This document shows, one piece after another, positions 1-7,093 of a DNA stretch of 10,347 nucleotides. Source of the DNA: Pseudomonadota bacterium. GTDB lineage: Bacteria > Pseudomonadota > Gammaproteobacteria > Burkholderiales > Burkholderiaceae_C. Position numbers and translations under genes: made by a program. Where the stretch lies: NCBI GenBank assembly GCA_023390985.1, contig JAEWBU010000191.1:1-10347 (forward strand), read 5' to 3'. The notes below the pieces were generated by a model. That model saw nothing but the letters and a program-made list of their open reading frames with translations, made no database searches and had not been told where the DNA came from. Every line of letters starts with the position of its first letter. The first letter of the stretch is position 1.

Positions 1-553
1 CCGCGAGCACGACCGACTGCCACGGCACCTGGCCTTCCGCGCCCAGCGAAGCCAGCGCCCGCAGGCCGTGCGGCAGCGCCGTGCCCAGCACCAGCGCGCC
101 GACCAGCACGCCGAGCACCGCGCCCAGGCGCTGGCGGAACCAGGCGGCCGAGATCTTCATGCCCACCGGGTAGATGCCGGCGAGCAGGAACCCCACGACG
201 AAACGCAACGCGACCAGCAGCGGCAGGTTGCCGTCGGCCAGCAGCATGGCGGCGTTGACCACGGCGCCCAGCAGCGAGCAGGCCAGGAACACGCGCGTGG
301 GCGGCAGCCGATCGGCCAGCATCGCCAGCGCGAACACCAGCGTGCCGGCGACGAACCCCAGCTGCACGGCCGACGACAGCGTGCCGACCGCCGTGGCCGG
401 CAGTCCCCAGGCGCGCTGGAGGTCCGGCATGACGGCGTTCACCGCGAACCACAGCGAGGTGCCCGCGAACTGCGCCAGCACGATCACCGGCAGGATGCGG
501 CGCGGCGGCGCCTCGCCGGCCTGCGCGTTGAGCGGGGTCGAGGCCGTGGCCAT
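1..553 (-). CDS. MFS transporter, N-terminal part (cut by window edge)
   Basis: A major facilitator superfamily secondary transporter of the inner membrane; substrate unknown. The 184 visible residues begin at an ATG (553) directly after the TGA of the phosphatase gene (TGAATG, no gap), so the two are probably cotranslated; I see no good independent Shine-Dalgarno. About five hydrophobic segments are visible: residues ~20-42 (containing GTSLWFAVNAVMP), ~54-79, ~88-106, ~110-134 and ~143-163. A short cytoplasmic loop ADRLPPTRV (80-88) between segments 2 and 3 is a degenerate form of the MFS motif A. The segment spacing fits the first half of a 12-helix MFS protein of about 400 residues. The C-terminal half lies outside the window, so substrate class and integrity cannot be judged. 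The family call is secure; anything narrower would be guesswork. Confidence 0.88.
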   Translation of the reverse strand, partial: MATASTPLNAQAGEAPPRRILPVIVLAQFAGTSLWFAVNAVMPDLQRAWGLPATAVGTLSSAVQLGFVAGTLVFALAMLADRLPPTRVFLACSLLGAVVNAAMLLADGNLPLLVALRFVVGFLLAGIYPVGMKISAAWFRQRLGAVLGVLVGALVLGTALPHGLRALASLGAEGQVPWQSVVLA

Positions 554-1126
554 TCAGGGCTGCAGGTTGGCCAGCACGCGCAGCGGTCCTTCGGCGGTGG
601 GCTGCACCACCACGCCTTCGGCCGAGGTCGCGCCGTGGCCGGTCAGCGCGGTGATGTTGACCTGGTGCGTCACGATCACCAGCACGCCGGGCCCCTTCCA
701 GTCGCGGATCACGCGCCGGGCGCGCTCGGTCTGCGCCTCGCGTTCCGGCGCGCCCTGGCCGAAGAAGGAATTGAACGCCGGTTCATCGCGCACGCGGTCG
801 CCGAAAGCGAGCCGCGCCGTCTCGCGCGTGCGGCACCACTGGGAGGACAGCACCGCGCCGACGTTCACCCCGCGTTGGCGGAACTGCTCGCCGAGGCGGC
901 GCGCCTCGGCCCGGCCCTGCTCGTCCAGGTTGCGCTGGGTCGCGCAGTCGTCCAGGCGGAAGTGGGGCGGATCGCCGACGCCGGGCGCGGTGGCGTGCCG
1001 GAACAGCACCACGGCGCCGGACCGCGCCAGCTCGGTCCAGGCGTCCGCCGCCGGGGCGAGGCCGCTCGCCAGCGCCAGGCAGGCGGCGGACAGAAGGCGG
1101 GCGGACAAGCACATGGCCCGCACCAT
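554..1126 (-). CDS. Secreted histidine phosphatase family protein
   Basis: A 190-residue protein of the histidine phosphatase (phosphoglycerate-mutase-like) superfamily, probably exported. Residues 1-~27 form a signal peptide (basic start, LLSAACLALASGLAPA core, Ala-rich cleavage region). The catalytic domain starts with VVLFRHA (residues 39-45); His44 would be the phospho-accepting histidine, with Arg43 beside it. The usual RHG reads RHA here. SSQWCRTRETA (94-104) supplies the conserved second arginine, DEPAFN (114-119) the acidic position, and VIVTHQVN (150-157) the second catalytic histidine, His154. All core residues are therefore present and the length is normal for a short periplasmic member. 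An ATG at 1114 is an alternative start (MCLSARLL); neither start has a strong ribosome-binding site, and I chose 1126 because it gives a fuller basic n-region. It lies directly upstream of the MFS gene. The substrate is unknown. Confidence 0.87.
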   Translation of the reverse strand: MVRAMCLSARLLSAACLALASGLAPAADAWTELARSGAVVLFRHATAPGVGDPPHFRLDDCATQRNLDEQGRAEARRLGEQFRQRGVNVGAVLSSQWCRTRETARLAFGDRVRDEPAFNSFFGQGAPEREAQTERARRVIRDWKGPGVLVIVTHQVNITALTGHGATSAEGVVVQPTAEGPLRVLANLQP

Positions 1127-1213
1127 AACAAGGCCGCCCGGCCCGTGTCGATTCCCCCGGCGGGCGCGTTTTTGCGCTAGAACCGTCGGCTTCGCAACGA
1201 GAACCCCGCCCTC
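1127..1213. promoter_or_regulatory. Divergent intergenic region between phosphatase and mipA-like gene
   Basis: This 87-bp gap separates two divergently read genes, so the promoters for both should lie here or in the adjacent 5' coding ends. It includes the only T-run of the neighbourhood (GTTTTTGCGCTAGAAC, about 1169-1184). I could not pick convincing -35/-10 pairs for either strand, and neither gene has a strong Shine-Dalgarno. The regulatory role is inferred from gene orientation only. Confidence 0.35.
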
Positions 1214-2059
1214 ATGAACCAGAAGAACCTCGCGCGCCCCCTGCTCCTGCCCGCCGCCGCCCTGGCCTGCCTCGCCTGGAGCGGTGGCGCCCTGGCACAG
1301 GATTCCGCGGGGCGGCCGCTCTGGGAGATCGGCGGCGTGGCGCTGGGCGTCTCGCAGCAGGCCTACCCCGGCTCCGACCAGCGCGTGCGGCGCGGGATCG
1401 CCCTGCCCTACCTCATCTATCGCGGCCGCTACCTGCGCGCCGACAGCGACGGCGTGGGCGTGCGGCCGGTGAAGACGCCGACCTACGAATTCGACATCAG
1501 CGCGGCCGGCGCCTTCGGCTCGGACGCCGACCGCGACCCCGCCCGGCGCGGCATGCCCAACCTCGGGACGCTGGTCGAGGCCGGCCCGCGGCTGAAGTGG
1601 AACCTGGGCGGCTCTCCCGAAGCCGGCCGCTGGCGCCTCGACCTGCCGCTGCGCGGGGTGTTCGACCTGAGCGACAGCCTGAACTACAAGGGCGCCGTGT
1701 TCCAGCCGGGCATCGTCTGGGCCAAGCGGGTGGCGCCGGGCTGGAACGTCTCGGCCAGCCTCAGCATGCTGATCGCCGACGAGAAGCTCGCGAACACCTT
1801 CTACGAGGTGGAGCCGCGCTTCGCCACCGCCACGCGACCGGCGTACGACGCCAGGGCCGGCCTGCTGGCCACGCGCCTGGGCGCTTCGGTGTCGCACGAC
1901 CTCACGCGCGACTGGACGGTGTTCGGGTTCGCGCGGCTGGATTCGGTGGCCGGCGCCGTCAACCGCGACAGCCCCCTGGTGCGCCAGACCACGGGCGGCA
2001 CCGTCGGCATCGGCGTCTCGTGGACCTGGCTGCGCTCCAGTCGGCCGGCTGCGGACTGA
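1214..2059 (+). CDS. MipA/OmpV family outer-membrane protein
   Basis: A 281-residue outer-membrane beta-barrel of the MipA/OmpV family. MipA in E. coli was described as a scaffold linking a murein transglycosylase and a penicillin-binding protein; most members have no proven function. Residues 1-28 are a classic Sec signal peptide (MNQKNLARP n-region, Leu/Ala core, ALA before QDS). The mature part shows the family's features: a start of PLWEIGGVALGVSQQAYPGS, then RRGIALPYLIYRGRYLRAD (residues ~59-77), then alternating amphipathic strands rich in Trp, Tyr and Gly. It ends with GGTVGIGVSWTWL, a typical last strand. Length is normal for the family. The gene is monocistronic in appearance and divergent from the phosphatase/MFS pair. 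The ATG at 1214 is the natural start because it begins the signal peptide, although only a weak GAGA lies upstream. Confidence 0.9.
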   Translation: MNQKNLARPLLLPAAALACLAWSGGALAQDSAGRPLWEIGGVALGVSQQAYPGSDQRVRRGIALPYLIYRGRYLRADSDGVGVRPVKTPTYEFDISAAGAFGSDADRDPARRGMPNLGTLVEAGPRLKWNLGGSPEAGRWRLDLPLRGVFDLSDSLNYKGAVFQPGIVWAKRVAPGWNVSASLSMLIADEKLANTFYEVEPRFATATRPAYDARAGLLATRLGASVSHDLTRDWTVFGFARLDSVAGAVNRDSPLVRQTTGGTVGIGVSWTWLRSSRPAAD

Positions 2060-2171
2060 ACCGCGCCGTTACGGCTGAGTTACCGCTGTTTCACGACCGT
2101 TGTTGAAAACCGCCGCTTGCTCGGCGAAGCTGAGCCATTCGAGAAAAGGGCAGAGGACGGAATCAGCGGCC

Positions 2172-2387
2172 ATGAAGAAGAAGCGCGGCGGCGCACCACC
2201 CCAGACGGCGAACGAGCCCACCCATCCGCCTCCGAGCGGCCTGGTGCGCCGGCTGATGGATGGCTTGCGCCGGCGCCAGCAGGCCGCCGAGCTGCCGCCC
2301 GCCGGCCAGCGCAGCGGAGAAGGCTCGGAGAGCCTCGCGCCGTACCTGGAGCAGGGCCGCAGCAGCCGCCCCGCCCCGCTGGAATGA
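2172..2387 (+). CDS. Small hypothetical protein (71 aa)
   Basis: I do not recognise this protein. The ATG at 2172 opens a 71-residue frame beginning MKKKRGGAPP, with a proline-rich stretch (TANEPTHPPPSG), a basic helix-like segment LVRRLMDGLRRRQQAAE (about residues 24-40), and a polar tail ending SSRPAPLE. There is no signal peptide or membrane segment. Support for coding comes from codon use: by my count only about 8 of 71 codons end in A or T, matching the strong G/C third-position bias of neighbouring genes, whereas the in-frame extension upstream of the ATG (possible TTG starts near 2100) loses that bias. The only Shine-Dalgarno-like element, GAGGA at about 2153, is rather far away. It could be a small nucleic-acid-associated or regulatory protein, or a chance ORF. 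Confidence 0.42.
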   Translation: MKKKRGGAPPQTANEPTHPPPSGLVRRLMDGLRRRQQAAELPPAGQRSGEGSESLAPYLEQGRSSRPAPLE

Positions 2388-2451
2388 AGCCCGGCCGCCC
2401 CGGCGGAGAGCGAATCCCCTTGTAATTTCATCGACGGCCCCGGCCGGGCTT
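2387..2451. repeat. Spaced perfect 11-bp inverted repeat
   Basis: AAGCCCGGCCG at 2387-2397 is the exact reverse complement of CGGCCGGGCTT at 2441-2451, with a 43-nt spacer. The left arm begins at the last base of the small ORF's stop codon. The right arm also contains a local palindrome, CCCGGCCGGG (2439-2448). It could be a factor-dependent terminator or an mRNA structure, but there is no T-tract after either arm, and palindromic GC runs arise easily in this composition. Confidence 0.35.
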
Positions 2452-2600
2452 GGCGCTTCCGGCACCCGCCCGCGGGTCCGTGGTACGCGACCGTGTGGCC
2501 CCGCCGGCACGGCCGGGTTCGCCTTTGCACTCTGTTGCCCCGGTCGCGGCGGGGCTTGCCAGCATGGCTGTTTTTCGTCGAACAACGAGGAAGTCCTGCC

Positions 2601-3287
2601 ATGCAATCCAATCTCCCCCGCATCGCCGCCTATCTCGCGGGAGGGCTGCTGCTCTCCAGCCTGCTGCGCCGCCGCTCCCCCGAGGTGGTCGTCTACGACG
2701 CCGACACCATCGACCTCGACGAGGAAGTGAGCCAGCTCCCCTGGGCCACCATCACGCTCGCCGCCGTGGGCTTCGTCGCCGGCGGCGCCTTCCTGGCCAA
2801 CGAGTTGCGCAGCCGCCGCGGCGGGGGCTACGCCCTGGCCACCGTCGAGGAGTCGGTCGACATCGACGTGCCGGTGAGCACCGCCTACAACCAGTGGACC
2901 CAGTTCGAGGAGTTCCCCCGCTTCATGTCGAGCGTGGAGCAGGTCCGGCAGATCGACGACACCCACCTGCACTGGCGCGCGGTGGTGGGCGGCAGGACCA
3001 AGGAATGGGACTCCGAGATCACCGAGCAGATCCCCGACCAGCGCATCGCCTGGCGCAGCACCGACGGCCCGAGCAACTCCGGCGTGGTCACCTTCCACCG
3101 CCTGGGCGAGAACCGCACCCGCGTGATGCTGCAGATGGACTACCAGCCGGAGACCGCCGCCGAGAAGGCCGGCGTCACGCTCGGCGCGGTGAAGTTCGCC
3201 GCCAAGGGCAACCTGAAGCGATTCAAGGATCTGCTGGAAGTGCGCGGCGCGGAAAGCGGCGCCTGGCGCGGCACCGTCACCCACTGA
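2601..3287 (+). CDS. Membrane-anchored SRPBCC (polyketide cyclase/dehydrase-like) protein
   Basis: A 228-residue protein with a membrane N-terminus and a START/SRPBCC-fold domain, a hydrophobic-cavity fold that binds lipids or other apolar ligands. Residues ~7-22 (AAYLAGGLLLSSLL) form one short hydrophobic segment and ~48-66 (ATITLAAVGFVAGGAFLA) a second; between them lies an acidic linker with VVVYDADTIDLDEE. The SRPBCC domain spans about 83-215 and starts with the family's typical opening, VEESVDIDVPVSTAYNQW followed by FEEFPRFM (103-109). It ends with the long C-terminal helix (AGVTLGAVKFAAKGNLKRFKDLLE). The ATG at 2601 is chosen because GAGGAAG sits at a good distance upstream and the membrane segment follows; a longer frame exists upstream without such a site. 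It is convergent with the receiver gene, 24 bp apart. No catalytic residues can be assigned, and the ligand is unknown. Confidence 0.86.
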   Translation: MQSNLPRIAAYLAGGLLLSSLLRRRSPEVVVYDADTIDLDEEVSQLPWATITLAAVGFVAGGAFLANELRSRRGGGYALATVEESVDIDVPVSTAYNQWTQFEEFPRFMSSVEQVRQIDDTHLHWRAVVGGRTKEWDSEITEQIPDQRIAWRSTDGPSNSGVVTFHRLGENRTRVMLQMDYQPETAAEKAGVTLGAVKFAAKGNLKRFKDLLEVRGAESGAWRGTVTH

Positions 3288-3305
3288 AGCAGAAAGAGCA
3301 GCGCT

Positions 3306-3320
3306 GCGCGCTCAGCGCGC
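3306..3320. terminator. Small hairpin in the convergent junction (weak candidate)
   Basis: GCGCGC (3306-3311) and GCGCGC (3315-3320) flank TCA, which is the minus-strand TGA of the receiver gene. The symmetrical 6-bp stem could act on transcripts from either side of the 24-bp convergent gap. There is no T-tract and the loop is only 3 nt, so this is at best a weak bidirectional stop and may be chance in a CG-rich stretch. Confidence 0.2.
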
Positions 3321-3689
3321 GACTTCGCGCGCCAGCAGCCGGCGCGTGAGGTCGCGGAACAGCTCCAGCCCGAGCGGCTTGGTCCAGTGCTCGTCGAAAC
3401 CGGCATCGGCGCCGGAGAGGCGGTCTTCCACCGTGCCCCAGGTGGTCAGGGCCACGACCCGGACGCGCGCGCCGCCGGGCAGCGCCCGGATCCGGCGGCA
3501 GACCTCGTAGCCGTCGAGCACCGGCAGGCCGATGTCTAGGACAGCCACGTCGGGCAGGCGCGCCTGCGCCTGGCGCACGGCATCGCCGCCGTCGAAGGCA
3601 AGGCGCACTTCGACGTCCAGCGGCTCCAGTCCCATCATCAGCGACTCGGCCAGGTCGCGGTGATCTTCCGCGATGAGCACCGATCTCAT
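3312..3689 (-). CDS. Stand-alone response regulator receiver (CheY-like)
   Basis: A 125-residue cytoplasmic receiver domain with no output domain. The phosphorylation site is complete: acidic pocket residues Glu8/Asp9 (in VLIAEDH), the acceptor Asp52 in VAVLDIGLPVLDGYEV, the switch Thr82 in ALTT, and the conserved Lys104-Pro105 in HWTKP. Its length equals one receiver domain, so output must come from a partner protein or the switch surface itself, as in CheY or phosphorelay shuttles. The start is well supported: GGGAGGAA lies 7-8 nt before the ATG at 3689. No histidine kinase gene is present in the window, so it is an orphan here. It is convergent with the SRPBCC gene and follows the TetR gene on the same strand after a 92-bp gap, so it is probably transcribed separately. 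Confidence 0.92.
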   Translation of the reverse strand: MRSVLIAEDHRDLAESLMMGLEPLDVEVRLAFDGGDAVRQAQARLPDVAVLDIGLPVLDGYEVCRRIRALPGGARVRVVALTTWGTVEDRLSGADAGFDEHWTKPLGLELFRDLTRRLLAREVAR

Positions 3690-3757
3690 TTCGCAACTTC
3701 CTCCCGGCGAGGACCGCGATGATCCCGGAACCGGAGCCGCCTTGGAGCCCGGCCGTG

Positions 3758-3780
3758 ATAAGAAATTTGCCTAGAAAGGC
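3758..3780 (-). terminator. Weak hairpin plus A/T stretch after the TetR gene
   Basis: Read on the minus strand just after the regulator's TGA (3784-3782), GCCT-TTCT-AGGC (3780-3769) is followed by AAATTTCTTATC, the most AT-rich patch of the area. This resembles a minimal intrinsic terminator for the six-gene operon, but the stem is only 4 bp and the tail is not a pure T-run. The same AT-rich patch could instead form part of the promoter of the receiver gene. Confidence 0.3.
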
Positions 3781-3781
3781 G

Positions 3782-4486
3782 TCAGGCCGACAATTTCGCA
3801 GCCGTGTCCGCCAGCGCCGGCCGCAGCCGCGTCCTGCCCCTGGGCGTGCACATCCCCGACGTCAGCAGGTCGATGCACTGGCGGGCGATCTCCGCCGGCG
3901 CCAGCGGGCCTTCGGGGCGGTACCAGCGGCCGATCCAGCTGAGCGCACCGGCCAGGGTGAAAGCGGCGATCTTGGGGTCGCAGGGGCGGATCGAGCCTTC
4001 CTCGATGCCGAGGCGCACCAGTTCGCGGAAGTGCGCGTCCAGCCGGGCCTTGAAGCTTCGCAGCGCGCGCTGGTTCTCCGGCGGCAGCGGGTCTTCGCCG
4101 ACGCGGATGATGCACATGCCGTAGTCCTGCGTGACGATCTCCACGTAGCTGCGCATCGCGGCCGCCAGTTGGTCGATGGCGCGCCCGCCGCGGTCGCGCT
4201 CGGCCTCGATGGCGTCCTGCAGCATCTGCAGACCGATGCTCACGCACTCGAACAGGATCTCGTCCTTGTTCTTGACGTAGTAGTACAGCGTCGGCTTGGT
4301 GATGTGCAGCCGCTCGGCCACCTCGTCGAGCGACGTGGCATGGAAGCCTTTCTCGTTGAACATGCGGGCGGCCGTACGAAGGACCGCCTCCCGCTTGGTG
4401 GCGCGCAGGCGATCGCGCTCGGACCCCGCCACCCACGGCGAGGCCACCTGCGCCTCAGCGGTAGAGCGCTTCGATCTCGTCGGCAT
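3782..4486 (-). CDS. TetR/AcrR family transcriptional regulator
   Basis: A 234-residue one-component regulator. The N-terminal DNA-binding domain occupies about residues 31-78: KREAVLRTAARMFNEKGF (31-48), then the helix-turn-helix TSLDEVAERLHITKPTLYYY (51-70), followed by KNKDEILFE. The C-terminal ligand and dimer domain (~85-210) includes SWIGRWYRPEGPLAPAEIA (183-201), a pattern I associate with TetR regulators of acyl-CoA and fatty- or aromatic-acid catabolism (KstR2-like C-domain). That subfamily link is recalled, not tested. It is the last gene of the operon and overlaps the ligase end by 32 bp if ATG 4486 is used. A GTG at 4447 is an alternative: TGAGG, overlapping the ligase stop, lies about 7 nt before it and would give 221 residues. 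It likely controls the operon; its ligand would be the imported acid or its CoA ester (inference). Confidence 0.9.
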   Translation of the reverse strand: MPTRSKRSTAEAQVASPWVAGSERDRLRATKREAVLRTAARMFNEKGFHATSLDEVAERLHITKPTLYYYVKNKDEILFECVSIGLQMLQDAIEAERDRGGRAIDQLAAAMRSYVEIVTQDYGMCIIRVGEDPLPPENQRALRSFKARLDAHFRELVRLGIEEGSIRPCDPKIAAFTLAGALSWIGRWYRPEGPLAPAEIARQCIDLLTSGMCTPRGRTRLRPALADTAAKLSA

Positions 4487-6253
4487 AGCTCTTGTAGATG
4501 CTGGCGCGGCGCACCTTCATGGTGGCGGTGACTTCGCCGTCGTCGTGGTCCAGCTCCTTCGTGAGCAGGTGGAAGCGCCGGATGTGCGCCACCTCGGCCA
4601 GCCGCGAGTTGCCCTGCTGGATCTCGCGCTGCACCAGCTCGCGCACCTGCGGCAGCTCGGCCAGCGAGCGGAAATGCGTGAACGCGAGGCGCTGGTTCTC
4701 GGCCCACTTGCCCACCGTCTCGAAGTCGATCTGCACCAGGGCCGAGACGAACTTGCGCGCCTCGGCAACGATCACGCATTCCTTGATGAAGGGGCTGGCC
4801 TTCATCGTGTTCTCGATCTCCGAGGGCGTGAGGTTCTTGCCGCCCGCGGTGATCATCACGTCCTTGAGGCGATCGACGATGCGGAAGTGGCCGTCGCTCA
4901 GCTCCACGACGTCGCCGGTGCGCAGCCAGCCGTCGACGATGGTGGAGGCCGTCGCCTCGGGGTTCTTGTAATAACCCTGGAATACCACGCCGCCGCGCAC
5001 GAGCAGTTCGCCCTGCTCCGAGGTGCGCGCCTCCACGCCGACCGTGGGGCCGCCCACGGTGCCCCAGCGGATGCCGTCGCGGCGCTGCCCCAGCACCATG
5101 CCGCTGGACTCGGTCATGCCGTACACCTCGACCAGCGGCACGCCCAGGGTGCGGAAGTAGCGCAGGATCAGCGGCGAGATCGGCGCGGCGCCGGTCAGCG
5201 CCACCTGGGCGCGGCGCAGGCCGATGAAGTTCTGCAACGCGCGGAACACCAGCAGGTACCAGAACCCGAACGTCAGCCGTTCGCCGAAGCTGCGCTGCGC
5301 CGCCGACTTGTGCGCGAACGGCCCGCAGGCCGCCATCGCCTTCTCGTACAGCGCGCGGCGCCACGCGCCGGTCTCCTGCATCTTGATCGAGATGGCCGAG
5401 TGCAGCTTCTCCCAGATGCGCGGCACGCCCAGGAACATGCTGGGCGCCACCTCGCGCAGGTCGTCCTGCACGGTGCGGATGGATTCGCCGAAGTCCACGC
5501 GCGAGCCCAGGTACACGGGGACGAAGGTGGTGAGCATCTGCTCCGCCACGTGGCACAGCGGCAGGTACGACAGGTGCGAGGTGTGCGCGTCCAGCCCGAG
5601 CCGCTCGATCACGCCCGGCGCCATCGCGGCGATGTTGGCGTAGCTGATCATCGCGCCCTTGGGCTTGCCGGTGGAGCCGGAGGTGTAGATCACGAGGCCC
5701 GTGTCTTCGAGCGTCTGCGAGGCCAACACCTGGTCGATACGCGATCGGTCGGCCGCGGCCCGTCCCCGCTCTTCCAGTTCCTGGAAGCCCAGCACCATGC
5801 CGGGCGCGCGCGCCTTCACGTCGGCCAGGCCCTTGGTCTCCATGACGACCACTGCCCGCACGGCCGGCAGCTGGTCGCGGGCATCGAGCACCTTGTCGGC
5901 CTGCTCCTGGTCCTCGCAGATGACGACCTGCGCGTCGGAATGGCCGAGCACGTAGGCCACCTCGTTGGTCGGGCTGGTCGGGTACACACCGACCGTGACC
6001 GCGCCGACCATCCCGGCGCCCAGCTGCGACAGCACCCACTCGATGCGGTTCTCCGCCAGAACGCCCACGTGGCCGCCGGTTTCCAGGCCCAGCGACGCCA
6101 GCCCCAGGCCCACGTCCATCGCCCGCTCGTGGTACCGCGCCCAGGTCAGCGGCTTCCAGATGCCAAAGCGCTTCTGGCGGATGGCGACGCGGTCGGGCGC
6201 GTTCTGCGCCTGGTGCCGCAGCGCCTGCGGCAGCGTCAGCGTGTACGGCGCGC

Positions 6254-6257
<4 letters not shown>
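4455..6257 (-). CDS. Long-chain-type acyl-CoA ligase (AMP-forming)
   Basis: An ANL-superfamily enzyme that adenylates a carboxylic acid with ATP and transfers it to CoA. With GTG 6257 as start the protein has 600 residues, normal for bacterial long-chain fatty-acid-CoA ligases. Core motifs are intact: the phosphate loop YTSGSTGKPKG (191-201), YLPLCHVAEQ typical of the long-chain group (~231-240), the A5 motif YGMTESSG (379-386), GWLRTGD (443-449), the hinge DRLKDVMITAGGKN (462-475), and a C-terminal lysine in TATMKVRR (Lys581), the expected adenylation lysine. Start choice: a strong Shine-Dalgarno AAGAGGTGG (6271-6263) sits 5 nt before GTG 6257, which overlaps the livF stop as GTGA; the alternative GTG at 6266 lies inside that site. 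Its place behind livF suggests that it activates what the transporter imports. Substrate (fatty, aromatic or alicyclic acid) is not decidable here. Confidence 0.93.

Positions 6258-7089
<832 letters not shown>

Positions 7090-7093
<4 letters not shown>

Larger units (their letters stand above)
2060..2600. other. Gene-poor stretch between mipA-like and SRPBCC genes
   Basis: These 541 bp hold one plausible small ORF (2172-2387), a spaced 11-bp inverted repeat (2387-2397 / 2441-2451), a small palindrome ACCCGC-CC-GCGGGT (2464-2477), and a T-run TGTTTTTCGTC (about 2569-2579) shortly before the SRPBCC ribosome-binding site. I see no T-tailed terminator after the mipA-like gene and no convincing sigma-70 promoter. 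The SRPBCC promoter must lie somewhere here, because its gene is preceded by about 210 bp without another credible ORF. Confidence 0.4.

Noticed and set aside
68..1217. Two long plus-strand frames opposite the phosphatase and MFS genes
   Set aside because: Low-complexity translations with no domains, lying opposite genes with clear family motifs and a signal peptide.
1127..1897. Upstream extension of the phosphatase frame to a 447-residue protein
   Set aside because: The extension is opposite the MipA/OmpV gene and has no domain. The signal peptide begins at 1126 or 1114.
2163..3284. A 373-codon minus-strand frame opposite the SRPBCC gene
   Set aside because: Low-complexity antisense shadow. 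The plus strand has a clear SRPBCC domain and a good ribosome-binding site.
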